The notes under the pieces were generated by a model. It was not told where the DNA came from and did no database searches. It saw nothing but the letters and a program-made list of their open reading frames with translations. From Rickettsia rickettsii (GTDB taxonomy: Bacteria; Pseudomonadota; Alphaproteobacteria; Rickettsiales; Rickettsiaceae), in NCBI RefSeq assembly GCF_001951015.1, contig NZ_CP018914.1:890001-954000 (forward strand): DNA of 64,000 nt, in the 5' to 3' direction. A program made the position numbers and the translations under genes. How positions within the stretch are numbered: position 1 is the first letter of the stretch; every line of letters starts with the position of its first letter. Positions 30,878-41,074 of this stretch are shown here, one piece after another.

Positions 30878-31933
30878 ATGAATAGAACCGTTATATTTTG
30901 GCTAGTTTTTTTAGGGCTTTTTATCAGCGGTTTTATGCTAATTTCAGACGCAATAAAACCATTTTTTATCGCATTTATAATATCTTACTTACTACAACCT
31001 GCTATAGGTTTTATCGCATCAAAATTTAAAATATCAAATAAATTTGCATCAAGCATAATTTATCTGATATTTTTGAGCATATTTTTCTTAAGCTTAACTA
31101 TTTTAGTGCCGATAATTTATGGACAAATTTTTACTTTTATAAATAATATTCCAAAATATAACAATTATTTACAGGCAGAAATATTACCGCCTATAATGGT
31201 AAAAATTTATTCGATAGAACCTGATATTGCCGATAAAATCAAGAATTCTTTAAGCAATTTTATAAATAGTATATTTACTATACTTGGCAGTATTGCTAAT
31301 AATTTTTGGCGTTATACTATTATAACTATTAACATATTTGTTTTATTTTTACTTATACCTATAATATTATTCTATTTCCTACGTGATTGGGCTAAAATTA
31401 TTGCAAACATGAAATCATTATTACCTATAAAAACCCGACCGAAAATCCTTGCAATATTATCGGCAATTAATAATCTGTTATCTGCTTACATAAGAGGACA
31501 GCTAAATATTTGCTTATTATTATCTACTTATTATAGTATTGCATTTACCGTAATAGGTATTGATCTCGCTCTTTTACTTGGTATTTTAACAGGATTTTTA
31601 GTTATTATTCCTTTCCTTGGTACTTTTATATCATTTCTTTTAACTCTAATTATCGGCTATTTAACTTTTGGTGTAACTACTAAATTACTATATATAATGA
31701 TAATTTATCTAGTTGGAAATATTTGCGAGTCTTATATTTTCACCCCTAAAATTATCGGTGATAAAATAGGGTTGCATCCTCTTTGGATTATATTCTCAAT
31801 TTTTGCCTGCGGCAGTTTATTTGGAATTATTGGAATATTTTTTGCTATACCAATTGCAGGGATTACAAAAATTTTACTTTTGAATCTAATTAAATTTTAT
31901 AAATCTAGCCAATTCTATCGAATAGACGACTAA
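30878..31933 (+). CDS. AI-2E/PerM-family inner-membrane permease
   Basis: 351 residues with about eight membrane helices and the family's loop pattern: [20 protein letters not shown] near the N-terminus, FLRDWAKI in mid-chain, and [20 protein letters not shown] followed by the late [20 protein letters not shown] motif. Family members export small molecules or act in sodium/proton exchange; the substrate here is unknown. The start at 30878 has a GAGG site eight bases before it, which the upstream ATG at 30863 overlaps. The Hda-like gene follows 15 bp later, as in other alphaproteobacteria where perM and hda are neighbours. Confidence 0.88.
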   Translation: MNRTVIFWLVFLGLFISGFMLISDAIKPFFIAFIISYLLQPAIGFIASKFKISNKFASSIIYLIFLSIFFLSLTILVPIIYGQIFTFINNIPKYNNYLQAEILPPIMVKIYSIEPDIADKIKNSLSNFINSIFTILGSIANNFWRYTIITINIFVLFLLIPIILFYFLRDWAKIIANMKSLLPIKTRPKILAILSAINNLLSAYIRGQLNICLLLSTYYSIAFTVIGIDLALLLGILTGFLVIIPFLGTFISFLLTLIIGYLTFGVTTKLLYIMIIYLVGNICESYIFTPKIIGDKIGLHPLWIIFSIFACGSLFGIIGIFFAIPIAGITKILLLNLIKFYKSSQFYRIDD

Positions 31934-31948
31934 AAAATTTTTATAACA

Positions 31949-32617
31949 GTGCAGCAATATATATTTCGTTTTACTACTTCTAGTAAATATCATCCTGATG
32001 AATTTATTGTTTCTAGTTCTAACGATCAAGCTTATAATATTATAAAAAATTGGCAGTGCGGCTTTGGCATTAACCCTTATAAATTTACTTTATTAATTAA
32101 AGGCCCTTCTTCATCAGGCAAAACTTATTTAACCAAAATATGGCAAAATTTAAGCAATGCCTATATTATTAAAGATATTTTTTTTAATGAAGAAATTTCA
32201 GAAAAATATAATGCTTTCATCATTGACGATATTGAAAACTGGCAAGAGCCGACATTACTTCATATATTTAATATTATTAACGAAAAACAAAAATATCTTT
32301 TACTTACCGCATCTGATAAAAGCAGAAATTTTACTTTACCCGATTTATCTTCACGTATTAAGTCAGTACTTAGTATTCTATTAAACTCACCTGACGATGA
32401 ATTAATCAAAATTCTAATATTTAAGCATTTTGCTATTGCTTCGGTAACAATATCCCGACAAATAATAGATTTTCTTTTAGTAAATTTGCCTAGGGAATAT
32501 TCGAAAATTATAGAAATATTAGACAATATTAACTATTTTGCTTTAATTTCCAAAAGAAAAATAACAACTTCATTAGTCAAAGAAGTTTTAAATAAGTATA
32601 ATCATAAAACATTGTAA
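31949..32617 (+). CDS. DnaA-related regulatory ATPase, Hda/HdaA type
   Basis: 222 residues resembling only the AAA+ part of DnaA: a Walker A LIKGPSSSGKT near residue 52, Walker B-like NAFIIDDIENW, sensor 1 LLLTASDKS and a DLSSRIKS arginine segment. There is no DnaA DNA-binding domain IV. Such proteins convert DnaA-ATP to DnaA-ADP at the clamp and so limit re-initiation. The start is GTG (QQYIFRFTT follows), and the N-terminus carries a Q-x-x-F-x-F clamp-binding-like motif. It is in tandem with the permease gene. Confidence 0.85.
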   Translation: MQQYIFRFTTSSKYHPDEFIVSSSNDQAYNIIKNWQCGFGINPYKFTLLIKGPSSSGKTYLTKIWQNLSNAYIIKDIFFNEEISEKYNAFIIDDIENWQEPTLLHIFNIINEKQKYLLLTASDKSRNFTLPDLSSRIKSVLSILLNSPDDELIKILIFKHFAIASVTISRQIIDFLLVNLPREYSKIIEILDNINYFALISKRKITTSLVKEVLNKYNHKTL

Positions 32618-32691
32618 CTTTTGCCTTGAATTTATAGACTTGAAATCGTCTCAATATAACCTTTCTATAAATTAACTTTTTAGAAAAAATT

Positions 32692-33871
32692 GTGTTGGGA
32701 TACGAAAAAAAACAAAAAAGTTTAAACAGAGAACAAAAACGGGCTATAGGCATAGGCTTACTATCTATAGGTACTTTTTGAGAATATTTTGATCTTATGC
32801 TATATGTTCATATGGCAGTACTAATTGATGAGCTTTTCTTTCCGCAATATGATACTCACGTTAATCGACTTCTTGCAGTTTTTTCTTTTTGTTCTACTTT
32901 TATTTTTAGACCCTTAGGAGCTTTATTATTGGGCTGATAATATAGGTCGGAAATCCACAATCATTATTACCACTATTTTAATGTCATTTTCTTGAATCGT
33001 TATGGTTAATCTTCCTACTTAGGCATAAGTAGGTGCTAGTGCCGCCTGCATAGTAACAATATGCCGTATAGTGCAAGGTATGTCATCCATGGGAGCAAGA
33101 GTAGGAGCAGAATTATATTTAACGGAATCTGTTGGAGTTCTTAAACGCTTTCCTGCCTTAACATTTGTAGGGGTGTGTGCTAGCTTAGGATTAACTGTGG
33201 GCCCTTGGCTTAGAAACCTGAGTTACATCCTATAACTTTAATTAGCGTATCGCATTTTGGGTAGGTACAGGAATTGCATTAATAGGTAGTGCTGCTAGGA
33301 CTACTTTGCGAGAAACACCGGATTTTGTTGATGCTAAGTGTAGAATACAAGAAACGATAAAAGATAGTAATATAATTGATGTAGCAAAGATAACAAATAA
33401 TCCTGTATGGCAGGACAAAGTTAATAAGAAGACTGCAATTTATTATTTTTTAATACAAATTTCTATAGTAGAATTTTTTGTAGCACTAGCACTTACGTGT
33501 TTATGCTATAAATGCAATTAGTAATATTTTTAACTTTTCTTCTATCTAGTCCATTAATATTAGATAATATAACGCAAGGTTAGCAAAGTCTCTTAATTCC
33601 ACTAATTGTAGTGACTTTTTCTCCAAGTGAATCCCCGGCAATGCCAATATTTTACAAAAGTTTTCCGGTTGTAAAACGATTTACCTATGCTAGCTTTATA
33701 TATGCTTATTCAAGAGCTATGTATGTAATTAGTTCTTTTGGGCTTGTTTATTTAACAGAACGTTTTAATAATTTAGGATTGTTGATGATAGTAATTCCTA
33801 TTATTATAGGGTATAGCCTCGGTATATCACCTTTTAAAAAGCTAGAAGTTGAAGCAGGAAATTATTATTGA
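32692..33871 (+). pseudogene. ProP-type MFS osmolyte transporter, dead copy 1
   Basis: Opens with GTG (LGYEKKQKSLNREQKRAIGI) and reads IGTF, stop, EYFDLMLYVHMAVLIDELFF, FSFCSTFIFRPLGALLLG, stop, YIGRKSTIIITTILMSFS, CRIVQGMSSMGARVGAELYL, RETPDFVDAKCRIQ, and AMYVISSFGLVYLTERFNN near the end. This is the Rickettsia ProP paralogue pattern; E. coli ProP imports proline and betaine with protons. At least five stops or frameshifts, yet nearly full length. Copy 2 lies 2 kb downstream on the same strand. Confidence 0.88.
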
Positions 33872-33923
33872 ATATAAAAGGCGAAATGCGGCTTGCACGC
33901 TTGCAGCTTTTATATAAATTAAA

Positions 33924-34157
33924 TTAGTTATATACTTTATCTTCTTCAGCTAATTCAGTTTTAATTCTTTCAAGCAGAGCAAAAACCTTACAATATTCTT
34001 CAAGCTTTGCGTTTATTGTTTGCAGCTCATCTAAAGTACTACTAAAATCTTCTTGTATTAAATAGGTTTCTACAATTTGATTCTGCTCTAATGTTTTAAG
34101 CATAATATCTTGTAACAATTTATTATAGTGATTTTCTAACTTAGGTGTATTTGACAT
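33924..34157 (-). CDS. Small coiled-coil hypothetical protein
   Basis: 77 residues, acidic, almost entirely helical with leucine spacing suggestive of a coiled coil (TLDELQTINAKLEEYCKVFA, LLERIKTELAEED). No signal peptide or known motif. It is intact although surrounded by dead genes on the other strand, which hints at selection to keep it. No binding site is obvious upstream of the ATG. Confidence 0.5.
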   Translation of the reverse strand: MSNTPKLENHYNKLLQDIMLKTLEQNQIVETYLIQEDFSSTLDELQTINAKLEEYCKVFALLERIKTELAEEDKVYN

Positions 34158-34313
34158 AATGATTAATAAATAACTTTGTATTTTAATTAATATATGAATT
34201 TTTTAATAATACAATCACTTTTAGTTAGTTTATGTTATTATTTATCTCTCTTTGCTCTATTAACACTAATTCATGATAAAGATTTACCTTAAATTTGCAT
34301 TTTAAGTAATTTA

Positions 34314-34355
34314 ATTATAGATAATTATTAAAATTTGTTAATAATTATCTATAAT
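34314..34355 (+). promoter_or_regulatory. Perfect 17-bp inverted repeat with 8-nt loop, ending in TATAAT
   Basis: ATTATAGATAATTATTA and TAATAATTATCTATAAT are exact inverted copies around AAATTTGT. The right arm ends in a perfect -10 hexamer, 44 bp before the next ATG. It could be an operator overlapping a promoter, or a transcript hairpin. No clear -35 is present. Confidence 0.55.
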
Positions 34356-34398
34356 GCACCCTAAAACAGATTAAAGGCATACAAATGGAGCGAATAGA

Positions 34399-35836
34399 AT
34401 GGCAAGACCTATAAAAAAGAAAAGAAATATGCCACACTCACTAGAAAAGGATTTAGAGATTGTAAAGGCATCATCCAATAATATAGACACAGTAACTAAA
34501 AAGCAGCCTCCAATATTTAGAAGTATGGATGATATAGAAGTTATACAAAGGCGTAACTTGGAGCGTATAATTTCTCAAGAAACAGTAAAAAGTAAAGATG
34601 ATTTATATATAATAGAGCAAGAACGAATACAGCAATTAATGAGTAGAGGCACACACGCCTTAACAACCCATGAACAACACCGCAATACTAATTTATAAAA
34701 GTGAGTATAAAGCACAAAATAACTCAAGAACATCCAGTATTATAAATAGTATTAAGACCTCAAAATGGGGTAATATAAAGAAAATAAGCAACGTAACAGG
34801 AAAGATTCTTTTTAATAAAACCACAGCTAGCGTACTTGGATTAATAGCAAGTAGTATTATGCTGGCAACTATAGCACCTGCCACAGCTCCATTTATGTTT
34901 GTATCAGCTGCTGCCATGGCAACATCTATAGTAGGTAAAGCCATAATAGATGTAGTAAATACTCGCAAGATACGTCTTCTTACACAAGAAAATAAATTAT
35001 TAGAAAAACATCGTGATGATTTGAGTAAACAACAAGCTCTTCTAAAAATTGATCCAAAGTTAAAAGATATTTTAAAAGATGATTTATATATACATAATGA
35101 GCAGCAACAAACGAAAGACAAAAGTAATAAAGGTACTAAATCATTATTTATAGCATCGGTTATAACAAATGTAATAAATAATATAGTAAACGTGGCGGGG
35201 ATATAAGCATCTATAGTCGGTAATAATGTAGCACAAATAATTTCATCAATAAATATAGGATTACAATCATTAAACGGTTCTAAAGATTCGGTCAATCAGA
35301 TCCAAGATAGGATAAAGTTAATTAAGGAGCTAAACCATAATATTAATCAAGAAACACAAAAAGCAGATATAGGTAATTATAAAAATATACAAGCATTAGC
35401 AGAGATAGGATATAAACACACTATTCAAACTGTAGCATTAAACTCATTACTACAAGATAAGAATTACTTTAGATTTACCGATCAAGAAAAACAACAGCGA
35501 TTTAATCAGCTTAGTGCAGAAATAACATCACAAAATATAATAGTAGATATACTAAAAGATATAGATAGGGCACATAGTCCTTTTTATAAACAACCGAAAC
35601 AAATCACTACTCATAAAAGCCTGTTAACAAAAACAGTTGAAAATACAAATACTAACGATCATAAGGAATACAAAACGATACAGTAAAAAAAGAAATTAGA
35701 ACTAAGCGGCACAGAAAATATAGTAAATAGAATTGGGAAACAATTAATTAATAATACTATTTCTAATAAAAATACAGGTACGCCAAATAATGATATAAAA
35801 AGAATTGAAAAAAAAGATTTAGGGTTAATAAGGTAA
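34399..35836 (+). pseudogene. Large unknown membrane protein gene, one frameshift and two in-frame stops
   Basis: A first frame of 99 residues (MARPIKKKRNMPHSLEKDLE, ending HEQHRNTNL) with a GGAG binding site is joined by a +1 shift at about 34670-34695 to a second frame. The latter has KISNVTGKILFNKTTASVLG, a hydrophobic pair (LGLIASSIMLATIAPATAPF and MFVSAAAMATSIVGK), and IITQ-poor, lysine-rich helices. It stops at TAA 35204 but continues in the same frame (ASIVGNNVAQIISSINIGLQ) to a second TAA at 35684, and on to LGLIR at 35834. Together about 480 residues. The hydrophobic hairpin and helical tail recall membrane-inserting effectors, but this is only inference. Confidence 0.6.
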
Positions 35837-35894
35837 AATAGGAAATCATCAATAGACTTCTTAGCAAAATTTTCTATTGACTTTTATATAAAAC

Positions 35895-35938
35895 AGTATA
35901 ATTTCTTTACAATTTAACTTTTGTAAAGAAATTATACT
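35895..35938 (+). promoter_or_regulatory. Perfect 18-bp inverted repeat with 8-nt loop before proP copy 2
   Basis: AGTATAATTTCTTTACAA and TTGTAAAGAAATTATACT are exact inverted copies around TTTAACTT, running into the first codons of the dead proP copy 2. The equivalent place before copy 1 keeps a weaker form (TTCTATAAATTAACTTTTTAGAA). This points to a conserved leader or operator of the proP family. Confidence 0.6.
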
Positions 35939-36968
35939 CGGCTATGAGAAAGAACAAAGAAGCTTAACACATAAGCAAAAAGAAGCAATAGGACTATTTA
36001 TCTATTGGTATATTTCTTGAGTATTGTGACCTAATGCTTTACGTGCATATGGTAATACTTTTAAATGATTTATTTTTGCCTAAGTATGATCCTTTTGTTA
36101 ATTCACTTACTTAATGCTTTTGCGTTTTGTTCTACTTTCGTTTTGAGACCGGTAGGGGCTTATAATATTTGGTTGGATTAGTGACAATATAGGCAGAAAA
36201 GTAACTGTTATTATCACCAAAGCTATTATGGCAATTACTATTACAGCGACTCTTGCTCCTTACTCAGAAATAGGTATAGCTGCTACCTATAGTTATAACA
36301 TTATGTAGAGTTGCTCAAGGGATCTAATCAATGGGCGAGATTATGGGGGCTCAAATTTACTTAACCGAAATCACAAAACCTCCTACTCAATATTCAAGCG
36401 TGGCTATGATTGTCACAGCATCTACTGTAGGAGGCGTTGCAGCACTCGGTATAGTATCTATAGTTACCAGCTATAGTTTTAGTTGGCGTATAGCCTTTTG
36501 GATGTGAGCAGTTATTGCCGTGATTGGACTAACTGCACGAACTACTTTATAGGAAACTCCTGTATTTGCAGATGCAAAACACCAACTTCAAGGAAGCTTA
36601 GCTGATGCTATTGAAAAAGGAGATATAAATATTAAAAAATTAAAAAACCATTTTCTGCTACAAGAAAAGGTCAATAAAAAAACCTGTTTGGCTTATTTTT
36701 TAATTGAATGTTGCATGGCCTGGTATCATTTTATTTTACCTACTCACATTGTAGTAATATATTAAAAAATACCTTTGGTTACACCAGTGAACAGATCATA
36801 CATAATAATTTTATTGTCTCAATAGTAAATTTAGGTTCATATATAATATTAACTTATCTATGCTATAAAATATATCCATTAATTCTTATAAAATTTAAGT
36901 TATTAATATTGTGGTTATTTGCTTTATCACAATCCTTAATGCATATTTTCTTTTCTCAGGTGATTTAG
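35934..36968 (+). pseudogene. ProP-type MFS transporter, dead copy 2
   Basis: The pieces parallel copy 1: LGYEKEQRSLTHKQKEAIGL, IGRKVTVIITKAIMAITIT, the RIVQG region, RETP-like text (ETPVFADAKHQLQGSLADAI), VNKKTCLAYFLIECCM and a last hydrophobic piece ending FSQVI. The copy-1 initiator GTG is ATA here. Stops and frameshifts are more numerous than in copy 1, and the far C-terminus is missing, so this copy died earlier. A spoT relic abuts its end on the other strand. Confidence 0.8.
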
Positions 36969-37300
36969 CTCCTAAAGTCTGTATATTATGGACTCTATCA
37001 AAAAATTTTATAAGTGCCGTATTATATCTTTGCTGTTTAATTAATAGATTTAAGCTTTCTTCAGCAGTAATTTTCCCTTAAGGTTTTAATGCGAGTTAGG
37101 TCTTCTACATGTTTTGCTACCTCCTGCTCCAAAAATGCCGTTAATCATTTCTTCAGTTAATTCTGTATCCTCAATAGTATCATGAAGTAACGCAGCTTGT
37201 AGCATTATTGTATTTAAACAACTATCATTTTACTTTATTAGCTGCTTTAACTTCCACTTCCTCGTACAATTTATACTTTGCTATTTTTTTTTGAAAATCT
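36965..37300 (-). pseudogene. Relic of a SpoT/RelA-type HD domain gene
   Basis: Minus-strand pieces read [41 protein letters not shown] and NTALIKFFDRVHNIQTLGAKS. HDTIEDT is the metal-binding signature of the (p)ppGpp hydrolase domain, and KxxDRxHNxxTL follows it in that family. Only this domain remains and it is frameshifted. Rickettsia genomes carry several split spoT genes, and this is one of the dead ones. Confidence 0.75.
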
Positions 37301-37679
37301 AGTAAAAATAAAGGCAAAAGTAATAAATAATGCAGAAAAGAATTACAGTAGAATTCAGAAAGGTTCCGACAAGATAAATTTCAAGGCGAGCGAGCTAGGC
37401 ATATATTAATATGTGAGCAAAGGCGATAGTACAAAATTCGCTTGTATCAAGCTTTATGAATTATGCTGTATATGAAAGATTCTAAAAACTCGTATGGATC
37501 AGGAAATTTATTCAGTGTCATACCATGGCTTGTTGACCACGATATAGCATTATTACGCAGATCGATTCCACCCATATCATTCTAGTTCGCTTGACCGCAG
37601 GTTCCAAAAACAATCAGCCAAGTAACGTATAATATTAATACGTAACTATGGCTAAAGCAAGATAAAAAAGATATAAACT
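37301..37679. other. Repeat-derived debris, no gene
   Basis: From 37370 to 37470 a piece with GGCGAGCGAGCTAGGCATATATTAATATG and GAGCAAAGGCG resembles the inner part of the element at 9793. From about 37515 to 37610 a decayed CCATGGCTTG/CCACGATATAG element follows. No coding frame is convincing. Confidence 0.4.
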
Positions 37680-37757
37680 GTCATACCGGGACTTGTTCCC
37701 GGTATCCAGAAAACCTTAAAAAGTTTTGGATGCCGTGGTCAAGCCACGGGATGACAA
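37680..37757. repeat. Palindromic repeat (TGTCATACCGGGAC to GGATGACA)
   Basis: TGTCATACCGGGACTTGTTCC opens and GTCAAGCCACGGGATGACA closes it, with GGTATCCAGAAAA and AGTTTTGGATGCC as the inner step. The left half has CCGGGA...TCCCGG, the right half CCGTGG...CCACGG, so the halves derive from different sub-families. Confidence 0.7.
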
Positions 37758-37844
37758 ATTAATAGCATACCATTTTTATTTAACCCTAGCGATATCAATC
37801 TCTTCTCGTTTTCTTCTTGTCAACGAATTAACGTAAACTTTATT

Positions 37845-37990
37845 AGACTTCTTCAGAAATAAGGATTTAGAGAGGAATTTGAAAGAGACACTTCACTTTG
37901 AACCGAAGCATACATACTAGTATGTGAGGATGAGTGGTAAGGATCGACGTACAAATTACCTCTAGAAGTAGAATGTCTGAAGAGGTCTAT
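37845..37990 (+). repeat. Decayed noncoding RPE1 copy
   Basis: Landmarks of RPE1 in order: CTTCTTCAGAAAT, AGAGAGGAATTTG, CATACATACTAGTATGTGAGGATG, GATCGACGTACAAATTACC and TCTAGAAGTAGAATG. Unlike the copies in ubiG and gltX it lies outside genes and contains stops and indels. Confidence 0.8.
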
Positions 37991-38299
37991 TGTATGAAAC
38001 TGAACGTATTTCCTGATTTACACAATAAAAAACTATAACTATAAAGAACCCGGGAATTTAGAAAAAGTACTAAAAAATGCTAAAATTTAGTATTTTTATA
38101 CTGGATTATTTCGTCAATTACTTTGTAATTTTCTAGCAATGGCATTAAATTATTAACTAATATATACTTAGTGAGAAATGCCATTTCACAAAGATATTGT
38201 TTTTCTTGATAGGTTTAACTATTGCAACATTTAAAACTGAAAAACTTGAGTTTAAGCTTCATTCATTGTTTGATCGTTGAAATACTAAAAACTTTTGAT

Positions 38300-38375
38300 T
38301 GGTGGGCGATGACGGACTCGAACCGCCGACACTCTCGGTGTAAACGAGATACTCTACCAGCTGAGCTAATCGCCC
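38300..38375 (-). tRNA. tRNA-Val (anticodon UAC)
   Basis: The minus strand folds as a cloverleaf: acceptor GGGCGAT with ATCGCCC, D arm AGCTCAGCTGGTAGAG, anticodon stem TCTCG/CGAGA with loop TTTACAC (anticodon TAC), T arm GGCGGTTCGAGTCCGTC. Discriminator A and an encoded CCA. Downstream of rpsT on the same strand. Confidence 0.95.
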
Positions 38376-38471
38376 ATATTTTTTATTAATTAGTAAAATA
38401 ACATCATTTATAATCAATAAGAAGTATATAAATAATTTAGCAAAATTTTATTAGTTTTTGCTTTTAAATTA

Positions 38472-38750
38472 CTATAAAGTGTTATTTACTTTCAAACTTT
38501 TTATTTGCCTTGATAATCTGCTGATTTTTCTTGAGGCGGTATTTAATTTAATTATATTTTTTTTCACACCTTGCATTATCTTAGACTGAGCAACAGATAA
38601 AGCTATGTTAGCATTTTCTTTATTACCAAGACTGATTTCATGTACAACTTTCTTTATAAAAGTTTTTATTGCACTAGATCGTTTTTTATTGATTAGAGTT
38701 CTTTTTACTGTTTGTCTAGCAGCTTTTTTTGCTGAAGAATGATTAGCCAT
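38472..38750 (-). CDS. rpsT: 30S ribosomal protein S20
   Basis: Basic helical protein of 92 residues starting [13 protein letters not shown], the S20 signature, with [20 protein letters not shown] near the end. It binds 16S rRNA early in assembly. The ATG is used rather than the GTG one codon earlier. It follows rplQ by about 20 bp, so it may be the last gene of the long ribosomal cluster, an unusual place for rpsT. Confidence 0.95.
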   Translation of the reverse strand: MANHSSAKKAARQTVKRTLINKKRSSAIKTFIKKVVHEISLGNKENANIALSVAQSKIMQGVKKNIIKLNTASRKISRLSRQIKSLKVNNTL

Positions 38751-38768
38751 CACCGAGTCCCTTATATT

Positions 38769-39179
38769 TTAATTTTTAATTTCTTCATTAGCATCTTGCT
38801 GTATATTTCCTTTAGCATTAATATCTCTATCTACAAATTCAATATATGCTATCGGTGCTAAATCACCATAACGGAATCCGGCTTTTATTATTCTAGTATA
38901 ACCGCCAGGTCTATCTTTATATCTGGTACCTAAAATATTTATAAGCTTTTCTACTGCTGTTTTATCTTTTATTTTTGATAAAACGCTTCTTCTTACCATT
39001 AAATCAGCTTTTTTAGCTTTAGTAATTAGAGTTTCAATATAAGGTCTTAATTCCTTAGCTTTTGGTAAAGTAGTTTTAATTTGTTCATGGGTTACAAGTG
39101 CTACAGCCATATTAGCGAGCATTGCTTGCCGATGACTACTTGTTACATTTAACTTTCTGCCTTTAATTTTATGTCGCAT
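38769..39179 (-). CDS. rplQ: 50S ribosomal protein L17
   Basis: 136 residues: [20 protein letters not shown] is the L17 start, then [19 protein letters not shown] and [20 protein letters not shown]. The acidic C-terminal extension is short. Last gene of the alpha operon, after rpoA as in most bacteria. Confidence 0.96.
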   Translation of the reverse strand: MRHKIKGRKLNVTSSHRQAMLANMAVALVTHEQIKTTLPKAKELRPYIETLITKAKKADLMVRRSVLSKIKDKTAVEKLINILGTRYKDRPGGYTRIIKAGFRYGDLAPIAYIEFVDRDINAKGNIQQDANEEIKN

Positions 39180-39189
39180 TTTTTAGTCC

Positions 39190-40212
39190 TTAATTATAAG
39201 AATCTTCATAACGTTTAGATAATTCCTGCATATTTTCCGGTGGCCAATCCGGTACATCCATACCGAATCTTAAATTAAATTTTGCCAATATTTCTTTAAT
39301 CTCATTTAAAGATTTTCTACCAAAATTTGGAGTTCTTAGCATATCGGCTTCCGTTCTTTTTACTAGATCCCCTATATATATTATATTATCATTTTTCAAA
39401 CAATTTGCCGATCTAACCGATAATTCCAATTCATCAACTCTCTTAAGTAAATAAGGTGAAAATGGTAAAGCATCAGTTTTAACTTGCTTATCTTCTTCCT
39501 GTTCTTCAAAAGAAATAAATAATTGTAATTGCTCCTGTAAAATACGTGCAGCTAAACCTACAGCCATTTCAGGTAATACAGCACCGTTAGTTTCTACAAA
39601 CATAATTAATTTATCATAATCGGTAACCTGACCTACCCTAGTATTTTCTACCTTATAAGTAACACTTTTTACCGGATTAAATAAAGCATCTATAGCTATT
39701 TCACCAATAGGTAAATTATCCTCATAATTATTTGTGCTAAGTACATATCCTTTACCAACCTTGCAAGTTAATTCCATTTCAAGCTGCTTGTCCTTAGCTA
39801 GATCACAAATTACATGATCCGGATTCAGTATTTCTACATCATGACCTGTCTCAATCATACCGGCCGTTACAACACAAGGTCCTGTTGCTTTTAATTTCAT
39901 GATACGTTTTTCTGCAACATGCATTTTTACTTCAATACCTTTAATGTTTAAAATCACTTCTGATACATCTTCTTTTACACCGGGTATAGAAGAAAATTCA
40001 TGTTCTATAGCAGGGATCTTTATAGACGTGATAGCTGCTCCTTGTAAAGAAGAAAGTAATACTCTTCTCATAGCATTACCGAGTGTTAAACCAAAACCTC
40101 TTTCTAAAGGTTCAACTACAATTTTAGCTTTATTATTGGTTTCTGGAAAATTTTCATAAGCAACTTTATTCGGCTTTATTAAAGTATTCCAATTTTTACT
40201 TAACGATAACAT
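39190..40212 (-). CDS. rpoA: RNA polymerase alpha subunit
   Basis: 340 residues. The N-terminal dimerisation domain has [20 protein letters not shown], and the C-terminal domain has [20 protein letters not shown] with [17 protein letters not shown] (helix-hairpin-helix for UP elements and activators). A linker near residues 235-255 is rich in acidic residues. Normal length; between rpsK and rplQ. Confidence 0.98.
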   Translation of the reverse strand: MLSLSKNWNTLIKPNKVAYENFPETNNKAKIVVEPLERGFGLTLGNAMRRVLLSSLQGAAITSIKIPAIEHEFSSIPGVKEDVSEVILNIKGIEVKMHVAEKRIMKLKATGPCVVTAGMIETGHDVEILNPDHVICDLAKDKQLEMELTCKVGKGYVLSTNNYEDNLPIGEIAIDALFNPVKSVTYKVENTRVGQVTDYDKLIMFVETNGAVLPEMAVGLAARILQEQLQLFISFEEQEEDKQVKTDALPFSPYLLKRVDELELSVRSANCLKNDNIIYIGDLVKRTEADMLRTPNFGRKSLNEIKEILAKFNLRFGMDVPDWPPENMQELSKRYEDSYN

Positions 40213-40230
40213 TTAATACCTATGATTCTC

Positions 40231-40614
40231 TTATACTCTTCTTCTTTTTGGCGGTCTTACTCCATTATGAGCAATTGACGATACATCTAAAATTGATGTA
40301 ACCACAAAATTTTGTCCGAATAAAGCTCTCATTGCTGATTCACGCTGAGCCCCCGGTCCTCCAATCCTAATAGAAATAGTTTTTAGACCATATTCTTTTG
40401 CTTTTTCCGATGCTCTATCAACTGTTACTTGAGCTGCATAAGGTGTTGCTTTTCTTGCCCCTTTAAACCCATTACCTCCTGCCGATGCAGAAGAAATGGT
40501 ATTACCTTGGATATCAGTAAATGTTACTATAGTATTATTAAATGATGCTCGGATATGCACAACACCAAGAGTGATAGTTTTTTTCTTTTTCTTAACTTTA
40601 ACCGTCTGATTCAT
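40231..40614 (-). CDS. rpsK: 30S ribosomal protein S11
   Basis: 127 residues with [37 protein letters not shown] and the basic tail [13 protein letters not shown]11 forms part of the platform near the mRNA exit and E site. Confidence 0.97.
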   Translation of the reverse strand: MNQTVKVKKKKKTITLGVVHIRASFNNTIVTFTDIQGNTISSASAGGNGFKGARKATPYAAQVTVDRASEKAKEYGLKTISIRIGGPGAQRESAMRALFGQNFVVTSILDVSSIAHNGVRPPKRRRV

Positions 40615-40638
40615 TATTTATACTCTATACTTAAACTA

Positions 40639-41016
40639 TTATTTTACAGCTTTTTTCTTTCCGGCTATCGCAATAGCTTTACCTTTTCTAGTTCGAGCAT
40701 TAGAATGCGTGTTCTGTCCTCTCACCGGCAACTTACGTATATGTCTAAGTCCTTGATAACATCTTATATCTTTCTTTTTCTTAATATTAAGCGTAACTTC
40801 TCGTCTTAAATCACCCTCAACTTTATACTCACTTTCAATAATATTACGTAAGCCTATTAACTCTTGATCTGTCAGTTCTTTCACTTTTTTATCTTTCGAT
40901 ATTTTTGCTTTATTACAGATCTCTGCTGCCATAGTAGGCCCAAGACCGTAAATGTAAGTTAAACTCACAACTACACGTTTATTATCAGGAATATTAACAC
41001 TTGCAATTCTTGCCAC
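40639..41016 (-). CDS. rpsM: 30S ribosomal protein S13
   Basis: 125 residues: [20 protein letters not shown], then [20 protein letters not shown] and a basic tail. S13 contacts the 50S subunit and P-site tRNA. No rpmJ (L36) lies between adk and rpsM, unlike in E. coli next to secY. Confidence 0.97.
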   Translation of the reverse strand: MARIASVNIPDNKRVVVSLTYIYGLGPTMAAEICNKAKISKDKKVKELTDQELIGLRNIIESEYKVEGDLRREVTLNIKKKKDIRCYQGLRHIRKLPVRGQNTHSNARTRKGKAIAIAGKKKAVK

Positions 41017-41074
41017 AAATAATCTCCAACATTTTACTGGTAACTAAAAGATAATATAAAAATCTTTGATAAAG

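Noticed and set aside
32780-32782. TGA inside proP copy 1 and in other relics as a possible tryptophan codon
   Set aside because: Intact genes here use TGA as stop (gltX, znuB, the gene before fumC), and the ProP family has leucine at that position, so it is a nonsense mutation.
34399-35206. The two overlapping frames as two separate coupled genes
   Set aside because: Continuation past the TAA at 35204 in the same frame shows one long damaged gene, although coupling cannot be fully excluded.
34693-35295. Minus-strand open frame of 200 codons opposite the unknown split gene
   Set aside because: The plus-strand frame continues beyond each stop with coherent helical text and has a start signal; the minus frame is a cysteine- and leucine-rich shadow.
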